64,000 bases of DNA from Adineta steineri (GCA_905250115.1 CAJNOI010000082.1:143789-207788), one strand, 5' to 3'; shown: positions 20,764 through 33,520, counted from the first letter of the stretch. Notes: generated by a model not told the origin, from the letters alone. Numbers and translations are program-made.

Positions 20764-23700
20764 GTTCTAAAATCTTTATCAACTCTATAAAACATTAAAC
20801 TTGTTTGTGTATCTAATGGAATTATTGAAATTAATGCATCGATTTTAAGCCAAAGTTCTTGAACATAATTCCATTGTTGTAAAACTTCTTCAATATGTTG
20901 TAATGTTGATTGCCATTTAGCTATTTCATCAAGAAATGATCCAGCTGATTGATTTGTTTGAAGAAGTTCTAAATTTATTTGATGATCTTCCATTTCAGCA
21001 AACATTTTATCCAAATTTGATAATAAATACATTTTATCGGATGCCTAAAATTTCAGTTGTTTTTTTTTTCTTATTTAAATTAAGAAGAAAATTTTTGCTT
21101 ACATAACTATCGATGTTTATCAATGAATTAGATACTGATGCAATACTAGGTCGAGGTCTTCTATTCATTGGCATTGCATTTGCTGATGAATTTTTTCGTT
21201 GTCCACTTTTCTATTTCATAAAAGAAGAAAAAGTAATGAATAAAATTTTAATTAAAAGTTCAAATAGATTTGTGAAATTACTCTAGCTTTTATTCTTTTA
21301 CAAACAAAATATTCAAGTGCTTGAAAAAAAAGTTATGTCACGCAATCCTTGTAAGATTAAAAACCTTACTGAGGTTACTGAGTCAGTTTTTGGCTCCCAT
21401 CCGTACACCTCCGAGGAAGTGTCGATAATACCCAATGCTCATACGAAATATCAAGTTTTAAAGAGATTCCGCCCATAGATTGAACCATGGGTTTAAAGGG
21501 TTGAAAAACTCTGTCACGATCTCTACTCAGTGTCTACTATGATATATGATACAAATTATTGATAATGTCTATTACGTCTATGGAGAGCGATCAAGTTGCA
21601 ACAAATGTTATCTTTCATATTACAGAGACATAATATACTATTATTCTTAGTCGATGAAAGACGATTCCTAAATATTGTCTAATCGATATGAATAATCTAT
21701 ATTTCTCAAATGGATTAAAACGATTCTCTCTTACATAGCTTGAAAAATGCTTTATTTCCTGTTTATATTATCCATTTAAATTTTGATTCTTTAATTTGAT
21801 TATTAAGAAAATAATATTTAATATAGATCAAAATCTTACTTGTTTACTTTGATATGGTACAATATGAAATGTTTTACTTAACCAAATTTCTTCATAACTT
21901 TTTAATGTTGATTCAAGTTGAAAATCTTTTTCAGCTCGTTTAACAATTGCTCGAACTTCATCTGCATAATCTATTTATTTAAGTAGAAAAAAACAAAAGG
22001 GTAATTTAAATAAAAAACGATCAAAATTAATTTCAAACCTTGAAATGAAAGTGTAAATAATTTTCCAAAACTTAATTGTCTAAATGTATCACTATCCATA
22101 AGAGTATTTCCACCAGTTAAACGAATAATTTGTTTCCAATGACGAGTACGTAAAGCTGGATTTGATAGATCATCAAGTAATTGTGCACAAACCTATTGAA
22201 ATTTTTCAATATTCAATTTTAATAATTAGATCGAATTAACTAACTTTAATTCGTTTAATTTCGTCATCAGTAAAAGTATAAACATTCCAAACTCGAACAA
22301 CTTTTGGAAGTGCTTGTAAAGTATCATGATATTTATCACAGGCTGATAAAACTTGTTTACTATCTAATTTTTGCCATTGTTCTTGTTTTATTTCTTCAAA
22401 ATAACGACGAATATCTCTAAAAAACCATACAGATTATTTATACTAACTGAGATTATTATCAAAAGGGTGTGGGGTAGAGAACTGCGGAGTATTCCGAAAC
22501 TTGATTATGATTCCGACGGGGTCGGAGGGTGTGTGTGGGTTGAGCGATAATAGCACGAATGCACGCACCCACCCATCCATTTTTAGCTCCGATTGGGTTG
22601 CGCCAGCAATAGTGGCGTAGTCAGGGTAAAGCGCCCCCACCCACTGCCAAAATCCTGACTACTCGACTAGCTGATAAGTTTCTTAAATCAGTTTAATTTT
22701 TGTCCGAAAAACAAATTCTAACCTGACAGTTTTCCATGTAATTGTCAAATTTTTCAATGTATCTTTATATTGATTTAATTTTTCAAAATCTACAATATTT
22801 GTATCTAATAGAGTTTGTAACTGTTTATAATCTAATGCTTGTTTATCTAATTCTTTTTGTCGATTTGAAAATTCATTTAATATTTGTTGAGCTTGTGTAT
22901 ATGTTAATTGATGATTAAATAAAGTTGATTGATTAACATCATTGGTTAATTGATTTATTTGATTTTGAAACGCTTTTAAATCTTTGATAATAAATGTTGA
23001 TTCTTCTTTTAATGTTGGTCCTAAACGTTGTTTAGCTTGCATAACTTTTGTTTTTAAATTTTGCCAACGGGTTTGAATTATATGATATTTTTCATTTAAA
23101 ATTAATTCATTTTCATTTGATGATGAATACATTTTTAATAATGATAATGTTCGACGCATTAATTCAAAACGTATTTCAACTTCATGTTGTTTACTTGAAA
23201 CAGAATTAAATAAACGCATTATTTTCATAAATGTTTCTGTATCACGTTCAAGACCACTAATAGATTCAATTTCAGGTTCCATTGCAATAAGAAAATCATC
23301 AACCACATCTAATGATTTATTTGTCTATACAAGAAAAAAATAAGAATTGTTTGCTTTTAATTCTTTAAGAAAATCAAACTTGATTATGAAGATAATCACA
23401 AAACTTCCATAACCATTTATGAGCAAGACTTGTAAATGTTTGTTTAATTGGTCTTAAATCAATTCGAATCCATTGAACATTCCAACAATCAGGTAATGAT
23501 GATAAATCAGCTAAACAAGCCTATTGGTTTTTTTAATTTAACAGAAATAAAATACAAATTCATAGAATAACTAAAAAATTTTACTTGATAAATTTTCATT
23601 TCATTATCAAATTCTTGTAGAAGTGGAATTTTTTGAAGATCATCTTTGTCAGTTGTTGCACAAAGAAATGATCGTTCAACTTGATCAATTAATTCAGCTG

Positions 23701-26700
23701 TGGGTATTGATGCCATTGAAAAAACACTCCTTCAAATAAATATAGATGATAGATCAATATTTTATTCAATATGGAAATTCAAAGACTACTTAATCTTTCG
23801 AAATTTACTACATATTATATGTTAACTCTCAAAAGTCAATTGCGAAAGTATCGTCTTGGCGGATAAAGTACTACTAAAGAGAGATGAATTGTGTAACCGA
23901 ACATGATCAGACTTCGAGGCATCGTAACGTTGATATTGCGATTCTCGCCAACTAGCTCCTCCGTTAATAGCGAAAGATAAGTGGGCTTTCGCTAATTTAC
24001 CTTGTAAAACTTCACCAATTGACGAAAGTCCAATACACTTTCGCCAATGTTATTATGTGCTTACATATGTATAAAAATAGCTACTGGTAACTATATTGAG
24101 GGGTTTAGACTATAATATGCTTATTCTAATAATATTAGGTTAATTTGTCATAGGTATTTTACACTAATCTTGTGTTATTACGGTTGGCGAAAATCCACTA
24201 GACTTACGCCATATCGCGTCTGAACTTTCATCAATAGCGAATGTCTTATTGGCGAAGAGACAGTAAGCGTTTGTCTCAAGAAGACACCGAAATCCATAGA
24301 AAAAATTAGTCAAAACAATCTCTGTGAAATATAACCGAGTTATTTATTAAAATTATAAAGTAGAGAAAATTATACTGTTTGCCACAATATGTGACACATT
24401 TGTTTGATCATTTCAGTAACGATTATGGGTTGTGCATCCAAATGTCTACTACTACACGTTAACGTTTCTTGTAAATCCCTTCCGCGTAATGAAAAAACCC
24501 CAGTCTTCTATTATGATCTACCAAACTAAGTCAAAATTCCGCAAAAAAGATCCTCCGAGAGGTCTTCTAATATTAGGGAGGCTTAGATCATTTCGTATTT
24601 TAAATAACTCTATGTAATGGTAATACATATCAAGAGCAATGAAAACAGAATCAACTACATATTGATTCAGCTTAATAACTCAAATACTACTTTCAAAACT
24701 TCTTTCTCTACAAAATTTGATTTGTTTTTCGTTCATTGGAAAAAAACATATTTTATAAAATAACAAAAAGCAATAGCGTAGTGATAGTTGAATAACGCTG
24801 TTTATTTTTTCTAATACTTAAAAACATTTGTGATTCAATCCTAAGTGAAATAACAACATTTTATCAAACCTGTAAAAAATTGGAAAAAAAGAAACTATCA
24901 TAGAATCTTTTTTTCTTCTTTTTCTTATAATGAAAATAAAAGTTGGAAACAAAAAAAGAAGCGAAAGAAATTTTACTAACCTTCTTCCAGTATCTTGTTC
25001 ACCTAGAAAATTTTTTGGTGTTGTTAATCGATTTCTTTTATTTCCATGAAGAAATAATTGAAATGATTGATTAACTGGTAATTGATATAAAAATGAATAT
25101 TGAGAAAATTCATCGAAAAATTTCAATGATTCTAAACAAGTTTCTTCAATTAATTGTGTAATTTTTTCACGTAATTCCGTTATTAATGAATCTTGATTAA
25201 TAATTTGAGCAAAATTTGTTGTTTTATCATTTCCAAGTAATTCAATTAATTCTCCTCGATTTACAAATGTATCAATCCATTCTAAAAATATTTCTCCAAG
25301 ACTCAATTCACTTGTTATTGGAACAAGCGGTGGTGAAAATGATAATTCATAATCATTTAATTGTACAACAATATTAATAACTTCATTATTTTGATGTGTC
25401 ATTGCAACTAACATATTTTTCATACTTATTAAACTTGTTGCTTTAATACCATTTAATATTAATGAATTTATATAATCAATATAATTTAACCAAGATGGTG
25501 ATCCGGAACTTATACCAACAATCTAAAATAAATTCATGATTTATTTTTTCTCAAAACTAAAAAATTACTTTAGCAATATTATCAACAAGTGAATGAATTT
25601 TATGTCCATCCATAGTTAATTTTTCATTAAATGCTGCTTGAACATTTCTAAAAAAAATGGGGTTGCTTTTTTTGATTAAAATAAAATTGAAATCTACTGA
25701 TGTTTTTGAAGTGCTTGTTGAAATGTTAATTGTAGATTTTGTTGATTTTCATCGAATATATCTCCACGAAGATTCGACCAATTAAAAGCTAATTGTTTTA
25801 TTAATGAAACATCATGTTGAACGGTTTCAAGTGCAATACTAGCATCCATATTTATTAATCCATATGCTTGTTCAATATAATCAGATAAATTAAGACTTTT
25901 CCATGTTATTTCATTTAAACCTCGATGAATGATCTAAGAAAAACATTTTTCTTTGAAATTAAATATTAAAAAAAAATAAATACTTCATCAATTCGATTTA
26001 ATTTTGTTTCAAAAAGATCTCGTTCTTCTATTTCCATATGTTCAATTAAATAATTATATTTTATTGCAATTGATCGAAGACGTTCAACATGTAAACTAAA
26101 AACGAAAAATTGTCTTTTTTGTTTTTTATTAAAATTTGTTTTCCTACCGAAGAGTTCGTTCATTATCCAATAGAGGAATTAATTCACGATATTTTCCAGG
26201 AATTTTATAATTAAGAGGTTCACGAGTTATATAACGAATTTCTTTTAATAAACAATCCAATGAATTATCAAAATTAACTTGAATTGATGGAAGATGATTC
26301 ATTTCATCAGATAATGACATCGTTTTCTAAATACAAAAATAATTAAAATCAATCAATGCCTACAGTTTTAATTAGCTATTTTATACTTATTAATATTCGA
26401 TTATCTAAACAAGTAACGCTCGTTCGACGGCTCGCTTAGCTCTTTCTCGTCGAAATGTATCCTCTTCACATTTACTGGGAAAACAATTGAAAACCGTGAA
26501 AAATCGGTCTTCGATGTTTGTTTGACCTTTCCCCTTCTTCATCTCCCCTCACCATGGTTACTTAATATACGTGAGATTCGAAGCTTTCGCGTAGAAATAT
26601 GTCAAGTAATGTCTTGTCTGGAAAACGGGTCTTCAATGTTTTTTTGACCTTTGCCCCCCCCCCCCCGCTCCTCATCGTGGCTTAGTGGCGTAACCATCGG

Positions 26701-29700
26701 GGGAGCTCCGGTCCCCGTAGTTCACCCTAGAAACTTTTGAGCTTCTCCTAGGAAATTTTGAGATTCTGTCAGACGTTCTTTTTTAAAAAAATATGGAGCT
26801 GAACCCCCCTACGGCAAAATCTCAGTCAGTATGGAGCTCAGCTTCCCCTAGCGTAAAATCCTGGTTACGCCACTACTGTGGCCATCCAACAGACCTCAGA
26901 TTCGAACTCCCTGCATTGAAATACCTCTAGGAATGTCTTTTTCGAAAAATCGGTTTTCGATGTTTTTTTGACCTTGTGGACATTCAAGCAAGAAATCAGT
27001 CAATTTATGTTTACTGGACTCTTCTCTACGAGAAAGAGAACAATACTGTAAACTTTCTTATGATACTTTCATAACTGAATATCTGAAACTAAGAATATTT
27101 TCTATGAAAATGTAACATACAAAAACAGGTTGAAGTAATAGATCTGATATTTGACTTGTTGCTGATTGTTCTAATTGATTATAAAGATCATCTTCACTTC
27201 TACGAAATTAAACATATGTTTAAATAAATAAAATACTAGAAAACTAACTTTTGAATTTTTTCTTTTGCCATTCGATAAGCTTCTTTTAATTCCCATCCAA
27301 TATCACTATTAATTATTTTTGGACAAAGTTCACAAAATTGATTCATATATTGATCAATTCTTTCTTTAAGACCATATAAATAAAGTAATTGTCTTGCTAT
27401 TGGTGGCCAATGTGGATAGTTCTTATGAGGTGAACTAACTAATTGTGTAACTAATTGAAATTCTTGTTTTAAATTTTGAAATATCCATTGTTCTTCACTA
27501 ATAAGTGCACGTTGAATAACATCTCGTTGATATATTCCATGAAAAACATCTAATAATGTTAATTTACTTGAAAGTGTTGTTGTACGTGAAAAACATTGTC
27601 GTAATATCCAAGCTAATTCATGTTCATATTGTTTTAATTCAGTTCGAAGACGAAAAAAAAGCAACATCAAAACGATCATTATCCATTAAATGAGAAAGAT
27701 TTGGACATTCTTTATGAAATATTTCAAGTGATTTCGATGATTTCAATTGAATTTCAGCTAACATAGCATCCATTGTACTCGATAATGTACCACCAACACG
27801 AGCTGTTCGAGATAATTCATTAAATTGAGCTATTGTTGATGTTAATTCTTGTACATCATTACATCTAAATATTTTATTTTATTACAAATTTTTTAGTTCT
27901 TTTTCTTATAGGAAATATTATCTTCTTCACTATTCTCAAAATGATAGGATACTCCTTGCGTTCTTATGAGAGTGGGTGACTGTGGATGTGAATATTGTTC
28001 TCTTTCTCGTAGAAAATAGTCTTGCAAGACTAAATTGTTTGCTTGTGTGTCCGCACTTCGCTGATTGGTCCAAGAATTAGGTAAAGATATAGAAATAATT
28101 TTTTATATAACGGTTGATTGAAGAGTAATCGTAGTCAAGGAATTCAAATCTGACTTCTGTTTTGCTCAATTATATAAATCAATAGCTTGATAGTTGTTTA
28201 GTAACGCGATTTCTACGAGAAAGAACTGAAGGAGTCGTTAGAGGAGCGTTCTTTGTTTTTGTTATACTTTCAACTACACCCTCAAGAATAAGAATATTAT
28301 CAAGATATAAATTTTAATGATAGAATTGAATATGGGTGAACTACGTTTCGTACCACTTCCTCCGGACACCTGACTATACGTCCGGGTGTTCGTAAATGAA
28401 TTTTTTCTTAAAGATTTATAATAGAAGTTCAGAAATAATAGTGTACTGGATGTCGTTAAAGAGAAAATGAGAGAAATCCAACGGACTGTGGATGTGGGCG
28501 ATCGTGGACATGGAGGGTGTGGGTGTGGGCAGTTATGAGCGTGGATGTGGGTGAGTGTGGTACAGTGATAAGCACAACGTCCGCATCCACACCCACACTC
28601 TCTTTTCGAAACTTTCTTCTTATATATTGTTCCTATGTTTCTGTTTTGTTTAAAAAGAAAACGATTAATAACCTTTCAATAATTGCATTTAATGATTGAA
28701 AACATTTAGCATTTCTTGGTGGCCAAAGACTTGATTTTCTTAAAACCGCATGTGGATCATTACTTGCTGATAAATCTTTATATGGATCATTATCACCATA
28801 TGGATTAACTTGCCAAATAAGCATTTTTGATGGATCAATTCTATTTTATTTCAAAAAAAGTAAATTCATAAAATCAAATAAATAATTTTCAACAAACTTT
28901 TTTTCTGGAATCATATATTTTGCATTAAGTGCATCAGCTTTTTCTTTATAATCTAAATAAGTTCCACGAAACATAGCACAAATTGAAAGTGCATCTTTTA
29001 AACTCATTGTTGACTAAATAAAAAATAAATAAATTATAAACTAAAAATTAAATTAAATAAAAAAATACATTATTTGATTGTGATGATATATCTGTTGTTA
29101 TAATTTGTTTAGCACGTGATGCTATTTCTGATGAAATTACTTCTAATAATTGACTAAATTTATCCTTTTGATGATAATATCTATTAAATAAATAAAAATG
29201 AAAAAATATTTTTTTTTGAAAATAAAATATCTCTTACTGTGAATGTTGCCAAACAAGAAAAAGTGTATGCATTAATGATGAAAGTAATTGAAATATTTCA
29301 GTAACATTATTTGAATTATTTATTTGAAATATCCATGGTGATAATGTACTTACAAATGAAAGATTTCGTTCTGCATGTGTTACAGCCTTTAGATATACAT
29401 GGATAGAAGAAGTTCCTAATAAATTTCAAACATACTCGACTTATTTCAAGTTTAATATCCATAAACGATGCAAGATACGGTGAACGATTTCTTGCTAAAT
29501 TTTTTAAAACATCTTGAACAAATGGTGAATCAAGTTGAACAAGAAGATTATTTAATTTATTTATTCTTGATGTCCATAATTGTACTTGATCTTTTATCGA
29601 ATTTTGTTCTCGACCATAAAATGATGGTTTTAATTCTTCTTGAAGTAATTGCTTTGAAACGAAAAATAAATGCTTTATTTTATTTTTTTTTTATAAAAAT

Positions 29701-30422
29701 AAACAAACTTTAATTTGTTTACTCCAATTTGTAAGTGTATTTTCAAGAATAGATAATATTGATTGTTGTCTTGAAGGTTCTTGTTGTGAAATATGTGCAA
29801 GAATATTAAATGCTGGTAATGGAAGAACAACTGATTCAGATTGAAATGTATGTGTAGCTGCTGTTTGATTAAGAAGACGATGAAATAAATCCAAAAAGCG
29901 ATCTTTTTCAGTATCAGATATAAGACAATTACAAGATAATAATGGAAGATAAACATCTCGACTTAATATATCCATATAATGAACTGTTTCTTCAGGATAT
30001 AATTCAACAACGGCAACATCTTTATCTAGATGAAAGATTTCTTTTCTTTTTTGTTCAATTAAAAAAAAAATAACAAACCGAGATTTTCTCTTGTTAATTT
30101 ATTGGTTGAATTTGTTTTCAAAAAAAGAACAGTACGCACATAAGAACTATAATCAATTGGAATTGTATTAAGTGCGATTAAATGAGATGATGATTGAGAT
30201 AAAACATATAAATGTGTTACATCTTCATTCTCAAAAAATTGTTCAATACTTAAACTAAAATATCGAAGAATTATTTTTTTTTATTTTTAAAAAACTTATT
30301 AATGAAATAAAAGCAAACCGATTTTCATCATTTTGAATAAATTGAACGAGAGCATCGCGTTTTGGTTCAAGTGTTGTAATAATTCGATGTTCTAACCAAT
30401 GATATCGAATATCTTTCTCCAT
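20764..30422 (-). CDS. axonemal dynein heavy chain, N-terminal tail and start of linker (incomplete, many exons)
   Basis: About 25 short exons with introns mostly near 50 nt. The start ATG 30422 opens with MEKDIRYHW and ends exon 1 at 30319. Later exons carry the helical tail (DHC N1) typical of axonemal heavy chains: a LYVLSQSSSHLIALNTIP block, a LLPLPAFNIL-like block, LTNWSKQI, and a KLNNLLVQLDSPFVQDVL block. The most downstream exons (21032-20764) hold the linker start with WNYVQELWLKIDALI and FYRVDKDFR. Exon junctions checked near 24985/23726 are phase-consistent. The AAA+ motor, about 3,000 residues, is missing: coding stops at the N gap. Product: force-generating heavy chain of ciliary arms, which fits a rotifer's ciliated corona. 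I cannot say which DNAH subtype. Long introns hold repeats (22.4-22.7, 23.7-25.0, 26.3-27.1, 27.9-28.7 kb). Confidence 0.8.
22463..22579. repeat. telomere-like foldback inside a dynein intron
   Basis: AAGGGTGTGGGGTAG, then GGAGGGTGTGTGTGGG, face GCACGCACCCACCCATCC. It has a higher GC content than the surrounding intron. Confidence 0.55.
22600..22676. repeat. short inverted repeat, possibly MITE remnant
   Basis: AGTGGCGTAGTCAGG is partly inverted in CCTGACTACTCGACTAG. The GTGGCGTA end resembles the MITE at 26685-26873. Confidence 0.35.
23835..24280. repeat. cluster of GCGAAAG/CTTTCGC hairpins in a dynein intron
   Basis: At least five short inverted pairs of the type AGCGAAAG...CTTTCGCT, GACGAAAGTC...ACTTTCGCC and TTGGCGAA...TTCGCCAA. 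The words recur in both orientations over about 440 bp and not elsewhere in the window. Function unknown. Confidence 0.4.
26470..26970. repeat. diverged tandem repeat in a dynein intron
   Basis: Three copies of a block around AATCGGTCTTCGATGTTTG and TTTTTTTGACCTTT (near 26500, 26625 and 26950) with C-rich runs (14 C's at about 26654-26666). The second and third copies are separated by the MITE at 26685-26873. Confidence 0.5.
26685..26873. mobile_element. MITE with GTGGCGTAACC ends
   Basis: 189 bp, ends GTGGCGTAACCA and its complement TGGTTACGCCAC, flanked by TA on both sides (26683-26684 and 26874-26875). A TA duplication fits the Tc1/mariner superfamily. It contains no coding sequence. Confidence 0.6.
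28512..28602. repeat. telomere-like foldback inside a dynein intron
   Basis: GAGGGTGTGGGTGTGGGC and GGATGTGGGTGAG face CGCATCCACACCCACACTC across a loop of about 30 nt. Confidence 0.7.
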
Positions 30423-30625
30423 ATTAAATTTTCAATAAAAAAAAAGAACTTTTTTAATGAATAAAGAAAAGAAAAGGTAAAGCGAGAAGAGTCGCCATTT
30501 GCATATGTTTGTATAATGTAGTCACTATCGATTGCCTCTCTATATTTGTCAATCGATCATTCATAAAGCGAAGGAGAGGGAGTAACTAGTATTGAATTAA
30601 TCAATGAAGCATAACATTTATACTA
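30423..30625. promoter_or_regulatory. shared 5' region of two divergent genes
   Basis: About 200 bp separate the start codons of the dynein gene (minus) and the small membrane-protein gene (plus), so both promoters must lie here or overlap. No specific motif is recognised. Confidence 0.4.
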
Positions 30626-31087
30626 ATGTTTTCTTCAATGGTTGCTCCATTATTAGGAATTTTATTTATTAGTTTAGCTTTAATTAATTTATCATCAAAT
30701 ATAAATCCTTATCTACATTTATTTCTGGTATTTATTTATTTTTTAAATATAATTTAAATCTATTTTTTATTAAATTAGCGTGATCATTTAAAACAAATTC
30801 AAGAAAATCTTCCAATTGCATATCTTCGTGAAAGTTCAATAAATCAATTTCAAACAATATTTTCTATCTATGTTCTTATCTGTGGATTGATTATATTTAT
30901 TGGTGAAGGTTTAATACGTTTATTATTTATAATTCCATTATCAATAATATTAATATATATAATACAATTTACAATAATTTATGGTATAACATTAGCAAAT
31001 CTTCCTGTTTATATGTTTTTATTTGTTTGTATAATGATTATTCTTTTTAATGATTGTGCTGAATTTGATGAACTTGAAGTAAAATAA
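30626..31087 (+). CDS. small four-helix membrane protein (possibly TMEM35/DoxX-like)
   Basis: Two exons (30626-30727 and 30779-31087) joined in phase 0 give 136 residues. Hydrophobic segments: about 5-23, 60-78, 83-105 and 108-125. Between segments 1 and 2 lies a charged amphipathic stretch with LKQIQENLP. The layout (first helix, short loop with a Leu-Pro, then three close helices) resembles TMEM35/NACHO and DoxX-like proteins, but similarity is weak and the name tentative. It ends in an acidic tail (EFDELEVK). The stop lies 3 bp from the stop of the convergent 14-3-3-like gene. Confidence 0.6.
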
Positions 31088-31090
31088 TTT

Positions 31091-31721
31091 TTAATTTAAA
31101 AGTAAATTGTTTTTGTCAATTTTATTAAGTAAATTTCGTGCTATATCATATTCTTCGGTTATTAGAATAAATAACTAAAAAACAAAATTTAGAAGACAAA
31201 AAAAAGAGAATATTTCATACTAATGCTTTGTTATAGGTTGTGGAAACGAATTCATTGGTATTTTCTTGGCAAATTTCTAACGATTGATTATAGAAATGTA
31301 ATGAAGAATAAAAATGTTGAAGTTTTTTCTCATATTTTGATATTTGACTAAGAAAAAAATGAATATCACCTTGAATTTTATAAGAAAAATATTTTCTTTC
31401 AGATAACAAATATTTTTCAATTAAAGAAAATATTTTATTCGAATACATATTGATTTCATTTAAAATTTGGTTAATATAATTTTCAATTGATTGACGTTTT
31501 AGAAAATTATCTGTTTGTGTTAAAATACGATTCAGTTTTATCCATGATTTATATCGTTTTTCAATTATATTTATTGATATAAGACAAAAAACTTCTTCTT
31601 CTTCCGGAGTAAGTAATCGAGTATTTGGAGATGTAATGAAAAATAAATAAATTAATTCAAAACCTTCATCACAACGATTTGTTAAATAAGAAAGTGATGC
31701 TTGTGCAAATATATCTTCCAT
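31091..31721 (-). CDS. reduced 14-3-3-like protein
   Basis: Start ATG 31721 (MEDIFAQASLSYLTNR) fits the family start better than the upstream Met at 31775. Exon 1 (31721-31221) and exon 2 (31174-31091) join in phase 0 and give 194 residues against about 245 in normal 14-3-3. Helices A to about H can be followed: LTPEEEEVF, KRYKSW (family ARRSSW), YKIQGDIHFFLSQI (family LKMKGDYYRYLAEV), LHFYNQSLEI, and a shortened end with ITEEYDIARNLL (family NSPEKACSLAK). The last helix is missing. The phosphopeptide-binding residues Lys49, Arg56, Arg127 and Tyr128 of the family align with Ile, Tyr, Phe and Phe. It probably cannot bind phospho-targets in the usual way but may still dimerise. Decay is possible, yet the frame and splice sites are clean. 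Confidence 0.65.
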
Positions 31722-31903
31722 TAAATAAAAAAGCGCGCTTATTTTTTTATCTTCATAAAAAAAAATCTTGAGCAAGTCATTTGAAAATTACGTGGATAAT
31801 TTAGGGGTCTAAATACAAGAAGAAGAGCGAATACAGATGACGGGTAGTACCGTCGCAGAAGCGTCTACAATATTTCGATTATCTATTTTATTGAAAAAAA
31901 AAG

Positions 31904-31976
31904 TGGAGAAGTTGGGCATCGATCCCAATACCTCTCGCATGCTAAGCGAGCGCTCTACCATATGAGCTACATCCCC
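31904..31976 (-). tRNA. tRNA-Ala (AGC)
   Basis: Folds as a full cloverleaf with no intron: acceptor GGGGATG/CTTCTCC, D arm GCTC...GAGC, anticodon stem CTCGC/GCGAG with loop TTAGCAT (anticodon AGC), T arm TTGGG...CCCAA with GATCGATG-type loop. The G3:U70 pair, the alanine identity element, is present. A U-U mismatch lies at pair 6:67. A discriminator A is encoded. Identical to the copy at 32769-32841. Confidence 0.93.
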
Positions 31977-32024
31977 ATATTAAATTTCAGATACATAAAA
32001 ATAGTTTTCATTAATATTAATGGT

Positions 32025-32633
32025 TTAACCCTCGAACGGTATCCCCATTTTATCACACGAATGGTCTTTGCGGGTCCAGAGAGACCCACATAAAAATAAA
32101 TTAGATGAACTTGACTTTTCACCAATTTTGTAGTAGATGCGGTTTATTATACCTTATACCATACCTTTTATCAAAGCGTGAACATATTAGTATGCCTATG
32201 ATTTATAAAAACGACGGTTTTTTTTCATGAAAGTTTTTAAAAAAAGGTTATGATAAGATCTTGATTTTAAAATATTACTGAATGAATATAACAAAATCGT
32301 CAGAAAAGTATTTAAGAATGTAAATGGTTTACTAATGATAGGGTTGTACTAACGAATCTAGATTCAATAAACTCTGAAAAAATAGATAGCAGACGGAATA
32401 TGTATTAAAATCGCTTGTATAACATCAAAGGTATCAGGGGGTCCGTATAGACTCACATTTCAGTTTTCTAATCGTAAGGCTTTAGTACGAAGTTTAATAT
32501 GGTGTATGTCTATCGTCATATGACTAACGATTAGCAGAGAAATGACCCCAAAAATGATGCGTCTTCGTGTATAAAAATCAAAAAAATAGTATTGTGGGTC
32601 TTGTCGGACCCTCAAAAACCGTTCGAGGGTTAA
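32025..32633. mobile_element. piggyBac-like MITE between the two tRNA genes
   Basis: TTAA at both ends, then inverted CCCTCGAACGGT. Subterminal GGGTCCAGAGAGACCCACA on the left and GTGGGTCTTGTCGGACCC on the right mirror the structure of 10778-11373, so the two belong to related subfamilies. No transposase frame. Confidence 0.75.
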
Positions 32634-32768
32634 TAAAATATTTTTAACGACATATCCGTATTACATACATCAAGAAATCGATATGTAAAAAACGAATTTC
32701 ATTATTTATACTATTAAATTTAAAAAAATAATTAATAAATTATTTTAGAGAAAAAAAAATGTAATCAT

Positions 32769-32841
32769 TGGAGAAGTTGGGCATCGATCCCAATACCTCT
32801 CGCATGCTAAGCGAGCGCTCTACCATATGAGCTACATCCCC
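32769..32841 (-). tRNA. tRNA-Ala (AGC), second copy
   Basis: Identical over all 73 nt to 31904-31976, including G3:U70 and the mismatch at pair 6:67. The flanks differ, so only the gene body (plus a few bases) is shared. Confidence 0.93.
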
Positions 32842-33520
32842 ATGTTATTGCTTATATCATTAAATCATTTCGTGCACTTTTAATCACGATTGACATATGC
32901 ATTTATACGTCATTTCTCTTAAGAAATTTTTTCTCTTCGAATCAATGCCTAATCCATCTATAATAGAGTGTACATACAAGTAAATAAGTCAATTTCAAAT
33001 AGATAATCATTTCCTCACTAAAAGTTTTTCTGGAAAGATCGATTAACAGGAAATCTATTTACTATAAATTTTCTTATATATCAGATCGAGAAAGGATCTG
33101 AATTATAAGAAAGTATTCGAAATGTTATTTCTGATTAGGCTAAAACAAAAGATTAGAAAATTTCTGTTGTTGAAGTGTATTCGAATCTATACAATGTTTA
33201 TACAAATGTTTTCAAAAACTCTTATTATTAGAAGTATTTTAAATAGCAATAACTAAACAATGTCTAAAAATAAACATATATGATCATATAAATAGGAAGA
33301 TGACTTCATGACTTTAGTTCAATATTTATAATCATTTTCAGAAACTGATGTTCACTAGCATTTATCTTCATTTGTGTTTTGAATAGAGCTTTACTTTTAT
33401 GGGTATTTTTTTTCAAAAAAACTGAACTTTGTTCAATCGTACAAGTTAAGTTCTTGTAGTTTTACTATTATCATTGAAATTTTGATGATAATCATGGGAT
33501 TAACTTATAAAAAAGAACGC
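32842..33520. other. spacer, with repeat block near the cysteine-rich gene
   Basis: No gene. From about 33330 the sequence (TTCACTAGCATTTAT, GTGTTTTGAATAGA and on) is shared with 35130-35400 and 37850-38018: it is the 3' flank duplicated together with the cysteine-rich gene. Confidence 0.5.

Noticed and set aside
24432-24617. 61-codon frame in a dynein intron
   Set aside because: No coding character; lies in repeat-like sequence.
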